Source: Bacillota bacterium (GTDB taxonomy: Bacteria; Bacillota; Clostridia; Lachnospirales; Lachnospiraceae). From it: a stretch of 64,000 bases of DNA. Position numbers and translations under genes: made by a program. Below, piece after piece: positions 35,086 to 43,791 of this stretch. Numbering within the stretch: position 1 is the first letter of the stretch; every line of letters begins with the position of its first letter. The notes below the pieces were generated by a model. That model saw only the letters and a program-made list of their open reading frames with translations, made no database searches and had not been told where the DNA came from. The stretch spans positions 13,089-77,088 of the forward strand of contig JAEZOB010000049.1 in assembly GCA_023414355.1 (NCBI GenBank), given 5' to 3'.

Positions 35086-36159
35086 ATGAACATGAAAATA
35101 CTGATTGTAGATAATGTTAAAGAAGATATCCTTTCCCTATCAGACATATTGGATCACTGTGAGTTCCTTACAGCGGAAAATGATAGTGCTGCCTTGGAGC
35201 TCCTTCAACTTCATGATAATATTGATCTGATACTGATTGATATTTCACTGCCTTCAGTCAGCAACTTAAGGTTGCTGGGAGAAATCCGCAGTCGGGCGGA
35301 AACCCAAAATATTCCGGTCATCGTACTGACAGACGGTAAATCTACGCAATGGGAGACCAGAGGTCTGGCCGCCGGTGCAACCGATTATATCCGCAAACCT
35401 TTCACCTATCAGTCCGTCCGTAAAAGAATTGAACAACAAGAAAATATCCTGTCCTCAATCAAATCAGGCAGGGAACAGGATGCTAGACTGGAGGAGGAAA
35501 TCCATGCAAAAACAATGGAGTTTTCCGTAACCAGAGATGTTTTAATTAATGCGATTGCAAAGCTTTTAGAAATTCGTCATATCGAGAACAGCAACCATGC
35601 CGTCAGAATTCGTATGCTGATGAAAGCCTTCTGTAATCATCTTCGCACGAAAGAGAAATATAGTCTGATACTGACTCCTGCCTATAGTAAGGAACTTTAT
35701 GAGGCAGCTCCGTTACATGATATCGGAAAATTCGGTGTTCCTGATTCCATCCTTTTGAAGCCCTCCCGTCTGACCAAGGAGGAATATGAGATTATGAAAC
35801 TCCATACCTCTTACGGAGTAGAAGCAATCAAGGAAAACATGACACTGGTTGACTCCTTCACCTTCCTGCAGACAGCCATCCTGATTATCAGCGAGCACCA
35901 TGAGCGTTATGATGGAAGTGGCTATCCAAGAGGTTTAAAGGGCGAAGGTATCTCCTTGCCCGGCCGTCTCATGGGTATCATCGACGTATATGATGCATTG
36001 GTCAGTACCTGTGTCTATAAGTTGCCCTATGATCATGCTACTGCTATGCGTATTCTACTTGAAGGTAGCGGAACGCAGTTTGATCCGGATCTCATCGAAG
36101 GCTTTCTTGAAATCAGTAATACTGTATATGAGATCACTACCAGCGGAGATTATATCTGA
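35086..36159 (+). CDS. Response regulator with HD-GYP phosphodiesterase domain
   Basis: 357 residues. An N-terminal receiver domain (1-120) has phospho-acceptor Asp52 (LILIDISLP), a Thr in VLTDG and Lys in YIRKPF, but the acidic pair is Asp9-Asn10 (IVDN) in place of two acids. A coiled linker (about 120-150) leads to an HD-GYP domain: HDIGKFGVPDSILLKP, then HHERYDGSGYPRGLKGE and DVYDAL. HD-GYP enzymes break down cyclic di-GMP. No histidine kinase is adjacent. The ribosome binding site (AGAGGT) is distant. Its 3' end overlaps the 3' end of ysxC on the opposite strand by 10 bp. Confidence 0.9.
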   Translation: MNMKILIVDNVKEDILSLSDILDHCEFLTAENDSAALELLQLHDNIDLILIDISLPSVSNLRLLGEIRSRAETQNIPVIVLTDGKSTQWETRGLAAGATDYIRKPFTYQSVRKRIEQQENILSSIKSGREQDARLEEEIHAKTMEFSVTRDVLINAIAKLLEIRHIENSNHAVRIRMLMKAFCNHLRTKEKYSLILTPAYSKELYEAAPLHDIGKFGVPDSILLKPSRLTKEEYEIMKLHTSYGVEAIKENMTLVDSFTFLQTAILIISEHHERYDGSGYPRGLKGEGISLPGRLMGIIDVYDALVSTCVYKLPYDHATAMRILLEGSGTQFDPDLIEGFLEISNTVYEITTSGDYI

Positions 36160-36827
36160 TCCTGCGGACCAAAGTCGGACTCCGCTTCATCATTTTCAAG
36201 CGGCTGAATTGTATCTACTTCCTGAGTATCTTCCGAATCGGTTCTGTAGCAAATATCTTCAATACAGGCCCAGATTTCATCCCTGCCCTGCTTGGTTTCT
36301 GCCGAGAAGGGCAGTATTTTTGTGCCCGGAAGTACTTCAAGTCCCTGCTTAATCAACTTAATCTGTTTCTGAACCTGACTTCGATTGATCTTATCCAGCT
36401 TGGTAGCTATAATAATCGGTTCAAATCCCTGATATACAATCCAATCATACATGTTCTTATCATTTTGAGATGGCTCACGACGGATATCAAGCAGCAAAAA
36501 AACTATCTTAAGCTGTTTTGACATTCTTAAATATTTCTCGATCATCTTGCCCCACTTCTCTTTGACGGATACCGAAACCTTTGCATAGCCATACCCGGGA
36601 AGATCCACATAATACAGCTCATCATTGATGTTATAAAAGTTAATGGTTTGGGTCTTACCCGGCTGAGCAGAGGTTCTGGCCAATGATTTACGGTTCATCA
36701 GGGCATTGATCAGCGATGACTTCCCCACATTAGACTTTCCCGCAAAAGCCACCTCCGGCTTATCATTCTTAGGCAGTACGCTTGTAATGCCGCAGACAGT
36801 CTCCAAATTCACACTCTTAATAATCAT
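36150..36827 (-). CDS. ysxC: Ribosome biogenesis GTPase YsxC/EngB
   Basis: 225 residues. This Era-like GTPase is needed for 50S subunit assembly. G motifs: G1 AGKSNVGKSSLINAL, G3 VDLPGYGYAKV, G4 ATKLDKI, G5 PFSAETKQG. The C-terminal 30 residues (from about residue 195) form an acidic tail with Asp/Glu-rich sequence not found in the shortest family members. AAGGAAGG lies before the ATG. In many clostridia it follows clpX and lon; here lon is absent from the gap, which carries a palindromic element instead. Confidence 0.95.
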   Translation of the reverse strand: MIIKSVNLETVCGITSVLPKNDKPEVAFAGKSNVGKSSLINALMNRKSLARTSAQPGKTQTINFYNINDELYYVDLPGYGYAKVSVSVKEKWGKMIEKYLRMSKQLKIVFLLLDIRREPSQNDKNMYDWIVYQGFEPIIIATKLDKINRSQVQKQIKLIKQGLEVLPGTKILPFSAETKQGRDEIWACIEDICYRTDSEDTQEVDTIQPLENDEAESDFGPQDQI

Positions 36828-37119
36828 TTTTATCCCTTCCTTTCCGTTGTTATTTGGAAGTGCAGAAATAATCAGAATTAAAGTGTCAAAAGATGCTACG
36901 TATATTTTCCATGATACAAGCTATCGCTAATGCAAGCGAGCTTGCTTAGCAATAGCTTATATCATGAAAGCACCTACGGTGCTTTTGACACCTTAACCTT
37001 TTAAGCAACTAATCTGATCAGAAAAGTATAATCGGGAGAAAGTCACCGCTTCTTCTGAAGCTCTTATGTTAACCGAGCGTCCACAGAAAGGATCCTATTC
37101 TCCCGATGCAAATTCTAAC
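36828..37119. other. Gap between clpX and ysxC
   Basis: 292 bp without a gene. It contains the palindromic element at 36878-36996. The rest is AT-rich. No remnant of a lon reading frame was seen. Confidence 0.6.
36878..36996. repeat. Palindromic element (MITE-like copy B)
   Basis: 119 bp, same length as copy A. Terminal inverted repeats TTAAAGTGTCAAAAG (36878-36892) and CTTTTGACACCTTAA (36982-36996). A long stem spans about 36910-36966, and a tight hairpin AAAGCACC-TAC-GGTGCTTT lies at 36967-36985, identical to that in copy A. Confidence 0.8.
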
Positions 37120-38415
37120 TTATGCTATTTCATCCTTGCTCTTCTTGGTACTTCTCTTTACAATAGGCTTTCTCGCCACATTCTCTTCGGAAAGCACGAG
37201 CGTCGGCTGTTCATTGCCCAACACCGCTTCCTTTGTTATGATACATTTTATTGCTTTTGTATCGGAAGGAATGTTATACATAGAATCCATCATCACCTTT
37301 TCCATGATGGCGCGAAGTCCTCTTGCTCCGATTTTTCTCTTGAAGGACTGCTTTGCGATTTCGTCCAACGCTTCCTGATCAAATACCAGCTCAACACCGT
37401 CCAGTTCAAAAAGCTTTTTATACTGTTTGGTAATCGCATTCTTGGGCTCTGTCAGAATTCGAACCAGTGCAGCCTCATCCAGCATATCGAGTGCAACCGT
37501 AACCGGTACACGACCGACAAATTCAGGAATAAGCCCAAACTTAATCAGATCCTGAGGCATCACCTGACGGAATAATTCTCCGATGCTGGTTTTATTTTTT
37601 TCAATAATTTGCGCATTGAAGCCGATTGATTTTTGTCCAATTCTGGATTCAATCATCTTCTCCAGCCCATCAAATGCACCACCGCAGATAAACAAAATAT
37701 TAGTGGTATCAATCTGAATAAATTCCTGGTGTGGATGTTTTCTTCCACCCTGCGGAGGAACAGAAGCAACTGTTCCTTCGAGTATCTTTAATAGTGCCTG
37801 CTGAACGCCTTCACCGGATACATCTCTTGTTATAGAAGTGTTTTCCGATTTTCTGGTAATTTTATCAATTTCATCGATATAGATAATACCATATTCGGCA
37901 CGCTCGATATCAAAATCTGCAGCCTGGATAATCTTCAGCAGGATATTCTCAACATCTTCTCCGACATAGCCTGCTTCGGTCAGTGCAGTTGCATCAGCAA
38001 TCGCAAAGGGAACATTCAACAGCTTTGCCAGGGTCTGTGCCAGATAGGTTTTACCTGATCCGGTTGGACCAACCATGAGAATATTGCTTTTCTGCAGTTC
38101 AACATCCAGATCCTTTTCGGCAAGTACTCTCTTGTAATGGTTGTATACAGAGACAGCAAGAACTTTCTTGGCTTCTTCCTGTCCGACAACATGCTGATCC
38201 AGGAACGCTTTGATTTCCGCCGGCTTCAGTAAATTGATATTTGTATTTGCTACAGGCTCGCCTTCAAATTCTTCTTCAATAATTTCACCGCATATCTCAA
38301 TACACTCATCACAGATATACACCCCTGGACCCGCAATCAACTTTCTTACCTGATCCTGTGTCTTATTACAAAAAGAACATCTAACCTGATTTCTATCATC
38401 TACCCTTCCTGCCAC
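37120..38415 (-). CDS. clpX: ATP-dependent Clp protease ATP-binding subunit ClpX
   Basis: 431 residues. ClpX unfolds substrates and feeds them to ClpP. An N-terminal zinc-binding domain (CSFCNKTQDQVRKLI...CDECIEIC) is followed by the AAA+ module: Walker A GPTGSGKTYLAQ, Walker B GIIYIDEIDK, sensor and arginine-finger segments, with RKIGARGLRAIMEKVM near the end. The LLKILEGTVASVPPQGGRKHP segment is the usual pore-loop region. The start is GTG at 38415 with GAGGTG upstream. It follows clpP by 52 bp in the tig-clpP-clpX operon. Confidence 0.97.
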   Translation of the reverse strand: MAGRVDDRNQVRCSFCNKTQDQVRKLIAGPGVYICDECIEICGEIIEEEFEGEPVANTNINLLKPAEIKAFLDQHVVGQEEAKKVLAVSVYNHYKRVLAEKDLDVELQKSNILMVGPTGSGKTYLAQTLAKLLNVPFAIADATALTEAGYVGEDVENILLKIIQAADFDIERAEYGIIYIDEIDKITRKSENTSITRDVSGEGVQQALLKILEGTVASVPPQGGRKHPHQEFIQIDTTNILFICGGAFDGLEKMIESRIGQKSIGFNAQIIEKNKTSIGELFRQVMPQDLIKFGLIPEFVGRVPVTVALDMLDEAALVRILTEPKNAITKQYKKLFELDGVELVFDQEALDEIAKQSFKRKIGARGLRAIMEKVMMDSMYNIPSDTKAIKCIITKEAVLGNEQPTLVLSEENVARKPIVKRSTKKSKDEIA

Positions 38416-38467
38416 TGCCTAATCACCTCATTCTCTCTGCTGTATAAAGCATATCGGCAAATAAGGA

Positions 38468-39049
38468 TTATCTGCTTACCAAAATTCCATCGATAAGTCC
38501 ATATTCACGAGCTTCTTCAGCGGTCATATAAAAATCTCTTTCCGTATCTACTTCAATAACATCCAGAGGCTTTCCGGTATTCTTTGCCAGGATTTCATTG
38601 AGTCTTTTTCTTGTCTTGATAATGTTATCTGCCACAATCTTAATATCGGTTGCCTGACCCTTTGCACCGCCGGAAGGCTGATGGATCATTACCTCTGCGT
38701 TCGGTAATGCAAATCTCTTACCCTTTGCACCTCCGGACAGCAGGAACGCGCCCATACTGGCTGCCATACCGATACAGATGGTGGATACATCGCACTTGAT
38801 ATAATTCATGGTATCATAGATAGCTAATCCTGCGGTTACAGAACCTCCGGGGCTGTTGATATAGAAATTGATATCTTTACCCGGATCCTCTGACTCTAAA
38901 AACAACAACTGTGCTACTACCAGGCTGGCAGTCACATCATTTACTTCTTCACCGAGGAAAATGATTCTTTCCTTTAATAATCTCGAATAGATGTCGTAGC
39001 TTCTTTCGCCACGGCTTGTTTGTTCAATGACATAAGGTACTAAACTCAT
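38468..39049 (-). CDS. clpP: ATP-dependent Clp protease proteolytic subunit
   Basis: 193 residues. The serine protease triad is visible: Ser in GMAASMGAFLL, His in MIHQPSGGAKGQ, and Asp in the TERDFYM region. LVPYVIEQTSRGERSYDIYSRLL is the conserved N-terminal stretch (shown here only as a landmark, residues 3-25). GGAGG precedes the ATG. It sits between tig and clpX, the standard order. Confidence 0.97.
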   Translation of the reverse strand: MSLVPYVIEQTSRGERSYDIYSRLLKERIIFLGEEVNDVTASLVVAQLLFLESEDPGKDINFYINSPGGSVTAGLAIYDTMNYIKCDVSTICIGMAASMGAFLLSGGAKGKRFALPNAEVMIHQPSGGAKGQATDIKIVADNIIKTRKRLNEILAKNTGKPLDVIEVDTERDFYMTAEEAREYGLIDGILVSR

Positions 39050-39093
39050 ACATTTATCCTCCTTATCCAGTAATCAATTTGTCTATTGGTTAT

Positions 39094-40380
39094 TTATGCT
39101 TCTTTAGACTTCTCAACTACAAAGTCTACTGCCTTCTGAACTGCGATATCGGCCTTAATCTGCTCTTTTTCCTTCTCGCCGATTAATTCCTTCAGCTTAT
39201 CTGCCTCCATTTGATACATGGATGCCATATCCTTCAGCTCTTTCTCCATATCCTCCTCGGATACTTCAATCTTCTCTGCTTTTGCTACAGCCTCTAATAC
39301 CAGTCTGCTCTGGATGCGCTTCAGAGCCTGAGGTCTTAAGCTATCCATGAACTTCTTCGCATCCATACCTGTGAACTGGAAGTACTGCTCAATGGAGAGA
39401 CCCTGATACTGCATTCTCTGAGCAAACTCCTCAGCCATCTGATTCACCTGAGAATTAATCATGGGCTCAGGAATATCCATCGTAGCATTCTCAATAATCT
39501 TATCAACTACTTCATTTTCTTTCGCTGTCTTTAATTCTTTTTCCTTATTTTCCTTAATTGTAGCCGTGATATTAGCTTTGTATTCATCTAAGGTATCAAA
39601 TTCGGATACATCCTGTGCAAAATCATCATCTAACTCAGGAAGCTCCTTCACTTTAATCTCCTTTACAGTTACCTTAAACAGAGCGGGCTTACCTGCCAAC
39701 TCCTTCGCCTGATATTCTTCAGGGAAGGTAACATTTACTTCTACTTCTTCACCGATTGCCTTGCCAATCAACTGCTCTTCAAAGGTATCGATGAAGGAAT
39801 GGGAGCCGATGGTAAGGGAATAATTCTCACCCTTGCCGCCTTCAAATGCAACGCCGTCAACAAAACCTTCAAAATCGATGACCGTGATATCACTGTCCTG
39901 TACTGCTCTATCTTCAACTGTGATTGTTCTCGAATTCTGCTCGCGCTCTTTATCGATCTGAGCCATAACCTCATCTTCTGTTACGATTACTGTCTTCTTC
40001 TCTACCTGAATGCCCTTGTAGGTGCCTAAGGTTACTTCCGGTTTTAATGCCACTTCAGCTGTGAAGATAAAGCTCTTTCCCTTCTCTACCTGAACCACAT
40101 CAATTTCAGGTCTGGATACGATTTCAAGACCGCTTTCACTTGCAGCCTTCTCATATGCTTCGGGAATCAATTCATTTGCCGCATCCTCATAAAAAATGCT
40201 GACGCCATACATCTTCTCAATTAACGCACGAGGTGCCTTGCCCTTACGAAAACCCTGCACATTAATCTTATTCTTGCTCTTTACATAAGCTTTCTGTAAA
40301 GCCTCTTCAAAGTCCTCAGCGGAAGCCTCTATTGTAAGCTTTGCCATATTCTTTTCTAATTTTTCTACCTGTACACTCAT
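39094..40380 (-). CDS. tig: Trigger factor
   Basis: 428 residues from the ATG at 40380 with GGAGG upstream; a longer frame from 40467 lacks a site. Trigger factor is the ribosome-bound chaperone and prolyl isomerase. The ribosome-binding motif NVQGFRKGKAPR (about residues 41-52), the FKBP-type domain (about 150-245, DSDITVIDFEGFVDGVAFEG in part) and the helical C-terminal chaperone domain with many Lys/Glu are present. It is the first gene of tig-clpP-clpX and has its own promoter. Confidence 0.96.
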   Translation of the reverse strand: MSVQVEKLEKNMAKLTIEASAEDFEEALQKAYVKSKNKINVQGFRKGKAPRALIEKMYGVSIFYEDAANELIPEAYEKAASESGLEIVSRPEIDVVQVEKGKSFIFTAEVALKPEVTLGTYKGIQVEKKTVIVTEDEVMAQIDKEREQNSRTITVEDRAVQDSDITVIDFEGFVDGVAFEGGKGENYSLTIGSHSFIDTFEEQLIGKAIGEEVEVNVTFPEEYQAKELAGKPALFKVTVKEIKVKELPELDDDFAQDVSEFDTLDEYKANITATIKENKEKELKTAKENEVVDKIIENATMDIPEPMINSQVNQMAEEFAQRMQYQGLSIEQYFQFTGMDAKKFMDSLRPQALKRIQSRLVLEAVAKAEKIEVSEEDMEKELKDMASMYQMEADKLKELIGEKEKEQIKADIAVQKAVDFVVEKSKEA

Positions 40381-40538
40381 TGTATCTAATTCCTCCATTA
40401 TTCTTGGGAATCTTCCTTTTAAGTTAAAAGCAATCTCCCTAATTGTTTGTACGTTACTTTTTGCCATTTATGTTGATCTGTAGCTTATATGCAAAAGTAC
40501 ATAAATGTCTTATTTTACAGACATTTTGACAATAGTAT

Positions 40539-40568
40539 ATTATAACATATGATTTCTGTAAATAGCAA
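40539..40568 (-). promoter_or_regulatory. Promoter of tig-clpP-clpX
   Basis: Minus-strand TTGCTA (40563-40568) and TATAAT (40539-40544), 18-bp spacer. A hairpin AAATGTCT/AGACATTT (about 40503-40526) lies in the leader just after it. No CtsR box was recognised. Confidence 0.6.
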
Positions 40569-40619
40569 TTTTATTTTTCTTGCTTCTTTTTACTAAATAA
40601 CCAATAATCTGCACAGGAA

Positions 40620-41969
40620 TTATACATTCAGCACATGACCCTGAGCCTTCATGACATCGATTATACGATCAACCATTGTCTGACAGATCTCCTGTGTTGC
40701 TGCTTCTACCATAACACGCACTACTGGTTCAGTACCGCTCTCTCTGACGAGAATACGGCCATCATCGCCAAGTTCATTCTCGACTGCAGCTACGGCCTCC
40801 ATTACTTTACGATCCTCCTTAACTGCCTTCTTGTTATGTACCTTAACATTCTTCATCAGCTGTGGAAAGATCGTGATTTCCTTTAGGAGTTCTGACAGAG
40901 GCGCCTTACTTTCCAGCATAACCTCCATGATCTTAAGGGAAGTCAGTACGCCGTCACCTGTGGTAGCGTGCTTGTTGAATATGATATGACCGGATTGTTC
41001 TCCTCCGATGGAGTGACCGTTGGCCATCATATTCTCATATACATATTTATCTCCAACTGCAGTCTTTTCATACAGAATTCCTTTATTATCCAACGCTTTA
41101 TATAAGCCCAGGTTAGACATGATTGTGGTAACCACGGTATTATTCTTAAGATCGTTACGTCCTTTCATGTAAACCCCACAGAGATACATAATCAGATCGC
41201 CGTCTATGATATTGCCCTTTTCATCCACTGCCAGGCATCGGTCCGCATCTCCATCATAAGCAAACCCTACATCAAGCTTATTCTCAACGACAAACTTCTG
41301 CAGATGCTCAATATGGGTGGAGCCGCAATGTCGGTTGATATTGGTACCATCAGGGTCACCATTAATTACAAAGGTCTTTGCTCCCAGTGCATCAAACACA
41401 CCCTTCGCTACCGTAGTGGCTGCACCATTCGCAAGATCTAATCCTACCTTCTTATCTGAAAAGGATCTGGTTGCCAGAGAAATCAGATATCCGATATAGC
41501 GGTTTCTTCCGATCGCATAATCTACTGTTCTGCCGATATTTTCACGTGTAGCAAAGGGAATCGTATCCTCCTCGCTGTCGATGTATTGTTCAATCAGCTC
41601 CTCCACCTCTGCTTCCAGCTTATAACCGCTGCCGTTGATTACCTTTATCCCGTTATCATAATATGGGTTATGACTCGCAGAAATCATGATACCGCAATCA
41701 AAATCTCCGCTTCTTACGACATAGGATATACTGGGTGTCGGGGTAACATGAAGAAGATATACATCTGCTCCGCTTGCTGTCAGCCCTGCTACCAGCGAAT
41801 ATTCAAACATATAGCTGGATCTTCTGGTGTCCTTTCCTATTACAATATTTGCTTTATGCTCTTTTCCATAGTAATATCCCAAAAACCTTCCTACCTTGTA
41901 AGCATGCATCACTGTCAGATTTACATTAGCCTCTCCGCGAAATCCATCTGTTCCGAAATATTTTCCCAT
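40620..41969 (-). CDS. glmM: Phosphoglucosamine mutase
   Basis: 449 residues from the ATG at 41969 (MGKYFGTDGFRGEANV), with AAAGGATAG upstream. GlmM turns glucosamine 6-phosphate into glucosamine 1-phosphate for UDP-GlcNAc and cell-wall synthesis. The phosphoserine loop ISASHNPYYDNGIK (about residues 98-111), metal-binding DGDADRC, GEQSGHIIF sugar-binding loop and the C-terminal RESGTEPVVRVMVEA phosphate-binding loop are present. It is apparently a single-gene unit. Confidence 0.96.
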   Translation of the reverse strand: MGKYFGTDGFRGEANVNLTVMHAYKVGRFLGYYYGKEHKANIVIGKDTRRSSYMFEYSLVAGLTASGADVYLLHVTPTPSISYVVRSGDFDCGIMISASHNPYYDNGIKVINGSGYKLEAEVEELIEQYIDSEEDTIPFATRENIGRTVDYAIGRNRYIGYLISLATRSFSDKKVGLDLANGAATTVAKGVFDALGAKTFVINGDPDGTNINRHCGSTHIEHLQKFVVENKLDVGFAYDGDADRCLAVDEKGNIIDGDLIMYLCGVYMKGRNDLKNNTVVTTIMSNLGLYKALDNKGILYEKTAVGDKYVYENMMANGHSIGGEQSGHIIFNKHATTGDGVLTSLKIMEVMLESKAPLSELLKEITIFPQLMKNVKVHNKKAVKEDRKVMEAVAAVENELGDDGRILVRESGTEPVVRVMVEAATQEICQTMVDRIIDVMKAQGHVLNV

Positions 41970-42190
41970 AATATCTATCCTTTCTATATTATATATAAGT
42001 ATATGCTCGTCTCGGTACAGCTCATGTCCAGCCGACATAACAATAATTATCCCTGAAAAACAGTACCTCGTAATATTTTAGCATAGTTGACGGAAATAGG
42101 AAATAATAAATTTAACTAATTAAATTGTCAGCTTCGCAGATAATTATAAGGTATGAATTCAAATTTGCCAGTCTCTCTAAGAATCACGAA

Positions 42191-42242
42191 ATAAAAAATC
42201 ACTAACCGGGATCCTGTTACTATCCCGGTCAGTGATTTTTTA
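42191..42242 (-). terminator. Terminator after the SASP gene
   Basis: Near-perfect stem AAAAAATCACTaACCGGGAT / ATCCCGGTcAGTGATTTTTT around 42194-42242, T-rich on the minus side. Confidence 0.9.
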
Positions 42243-42261
42243 TTAACTAGACTTTTCAATC

Positions 42262-42480
42262 CTATCTGCTACCAGACATCTGCTGTTCCTGCTGTCTGAT
42301 CATACGCTTCACCATTTCGCCGCCTACAGAACCATTCTGCTTGCTGGTTAAATCGCCGTTATAACCTTGTTTTAACGGAACACCGATTTCATTCGCGATC
42401 TCCATTTTGAAACGATCCAGGGCTTCTCTTGCCTGAGGAACTTCTGCTCTGTTAGATCCACTATTATTGTTACTTGCCAT
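42262..42480 (-). CDS. Small acid-soluble spore protein, alpha/beta type
   Basis: 72 residues. It coats and protects DNA in the spore. The germination-protease cleavage region is seen as FKMEIANEIGV and the second conserved block as GDLTSKQNGSVGGEMVKRMI. GGAGGTGAAA precedes the ATG. The N-terminus is Asn/Ser-rich. It is followed by a strong terminator. Expression under the forespore sigma factor is expected from the family; I could not identify a convincing SigG promoter by eye. It shows the organism forms spores. Confidence 0.95.
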   Translation of the reverse strand: MASNNNSGSNRAEVPQAREALDRFKMEIANEIGVPLKQGYNGDLTSKQNGSVGGEMVKRMIRQQEQQMSGSR

Positions 42481-42972
42481 AATATTTCACCTCCATAATT
42501 AATTATCAAAGCAATCAAGTACAAAACCAACATATTGTAGGTTCAGCGGTTACTACATTAAGTACGTTACCGCAATTGATTCTGTTTTGTTTGCCTGTAA
42601 TCATATTGTTAGCACCTAAGATAATTATTATGATGGTAATTATTGTTTATCGATCCACAATTAGATAATTCGACTTTTTCTCTTGATATTTTCATAAAAA
42701 TTCAATCATTTTCACCCTTATTTCTCCACCTTTCTTAAATATCCATAAACTCCCTTAACATTCACTAAAGTCTATTGACGCATAGACCCATGGTCCTATA
42801 TAATGGATTTACAATCACATAGGACCTATGACCTAGTACTAGCAGTTCTATAGATATATGGGCCATTAGACCTACTTTAGTGACTATAGTCCCAGCATCA
42901 AGAAGACCGTTTAGAAAGACAACCCCATCCAATATCAAATGAACAATGTACTTTTAAACGGAGGATAAAACT
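42481..42972. other. Intergenic region with transglutaminase promoter and palindromic sites
   Basis: 492 bp between the SASP gene and the transglutaminase gene. The first 290 bp are AT-rich without a recognised signal. From 42775 a promoter and related palindromes based on ATAGG/CCTAT follow (described separately). GGAGG for the next gene lies at 42960-42964. Confidence 0.6.
42775..42804 (+). promoter_or_regulatory. Transglutaminase-gene promoter with palindromic operator in the spacer
   Basis: TTGACG (42775-42780) and TATAAT (42799-42804), 18-bp spacer. The spacer is ATAGACCCATGGTCCTAT (42782-42799), an imperfect palindrome centred on CCATGG. A second palindrome ATAGGACCTAT follows at 42819-42829. 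A repressor site is likely; the protein is unknown. Confidence 0.6.
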
Positions 42973-43791
42973 ATGATGAGTATAAAAGGTTCAATCGTAA
43001 TAGCAACATGGCTGCTCTCACTCGGAACTGTTCAGGAAGATCTGGCGGCTACCAATAATTATGGAAGCAATTTAGAAAATGTATACAGCTATATCGGTTC
43101 AGAGCTTAAGAACAGACCGACTGAAATCACTGTTGAGGTTGATAATTTTAAATCAACTGACATTCTGAGGTTTGTAGGAAGCAATGGTCTTCAGACCTAT
43201 GAGTCGAATGACAATATCAACTATGACTATGAAGCCTATAATATTACAGGCCTCAAATATACCTCAAAACAAATTACAAAGGATAACAAAACCGTATTTC
43301 AGGTTAAGCTTTATCCTTCCTATAGAGAAACCAAAGAACAGACAGATTACGTTTATCAAAAGGTTAATGAGATCCTGAGTGCACACAGCGAGTTAAAGAA
43401 TTATTCAGATGCACAGAAGTATTCCTGGATCTATGATTATATCATTTCGAATGTATCCTATGATTATTCCTTCCAGAATAAATCTGCATATGCAGCATTA
43501 AAGAGCCAAAGCACAATTTGCGGTGGATACTCATCATTATTCTATGTATTTGCATCCGAACTTGGTCTTCCTTGCCGTATTGCTTACGGAACAGCATCCG
43601 GCGTTTATCACGCATGGAACCTCGTGGAGCTAAATAACAAATGGTATTGTGTAGATGCAACCATGGGAGATGCTCCCGATGCAAGAGATGCCTATATTCT
43701 GACCTCTATGAGCAGTGTTTCATCTCATGATATAGAAACAGGTTTTCAATCAGGATTTGATTTAGCTTCTGCTAATTATTCCGGTAAATAA
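42973..43791 (+). CDS. Secreted transglutaminase-like protein
   Basis: 272 residues. A short hydrophobic N-terminus (about 4-20, IKGSIVIATWLLSLG) may be a signal or anchor. The C-terminal half is a transglutaminase-like cysteine-protease fold: Cys in TICGGYSSLFYVFASELG, His in VYHAWNLVEL and Asp in WYCVDATMGD. The preceding YIISNVSYDYSF segment is also typical. Such domains act as transamidases or peptidases on cell-surface or peptidoglycan targets; the substrate is unknown. The N-terminal 120 residues are unassigned. GGAGG precedes the ATG. It is flanked by ATAGG-type palindromes. Confidence 0.85.
   Translation: MMSIKGSIVIATWLLSLGTVQEDLAATNNYGSNLENVYSYIGSELKNRPTEITVEVDNFKSTDILRFVGSNGLQTYESNDNINYDYEAYNITGLKYTSKQITKDNKTVFQVKLYPSYRETKEQTDYVYQKVNEILSAHSELKNYSDAQKYSWIYDYIISNVSYDYSFQNKSAYAALKSQSTICGGYSSLFYVFASELGLPCRIAYGTASGVYHAWNLVELNNKWYCVDATMGDAPDARDAYILTSMSSVSSHDIETGFQSGFDLASANYSGK

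Noticed and set aside
40381..40467. N-terminal extension of trigger factor
   Set aside because: No ribosome binding site at 40467, and trigger factors begin at the MSVQVEKLEKN-type residue, which has GGAGG upstream.
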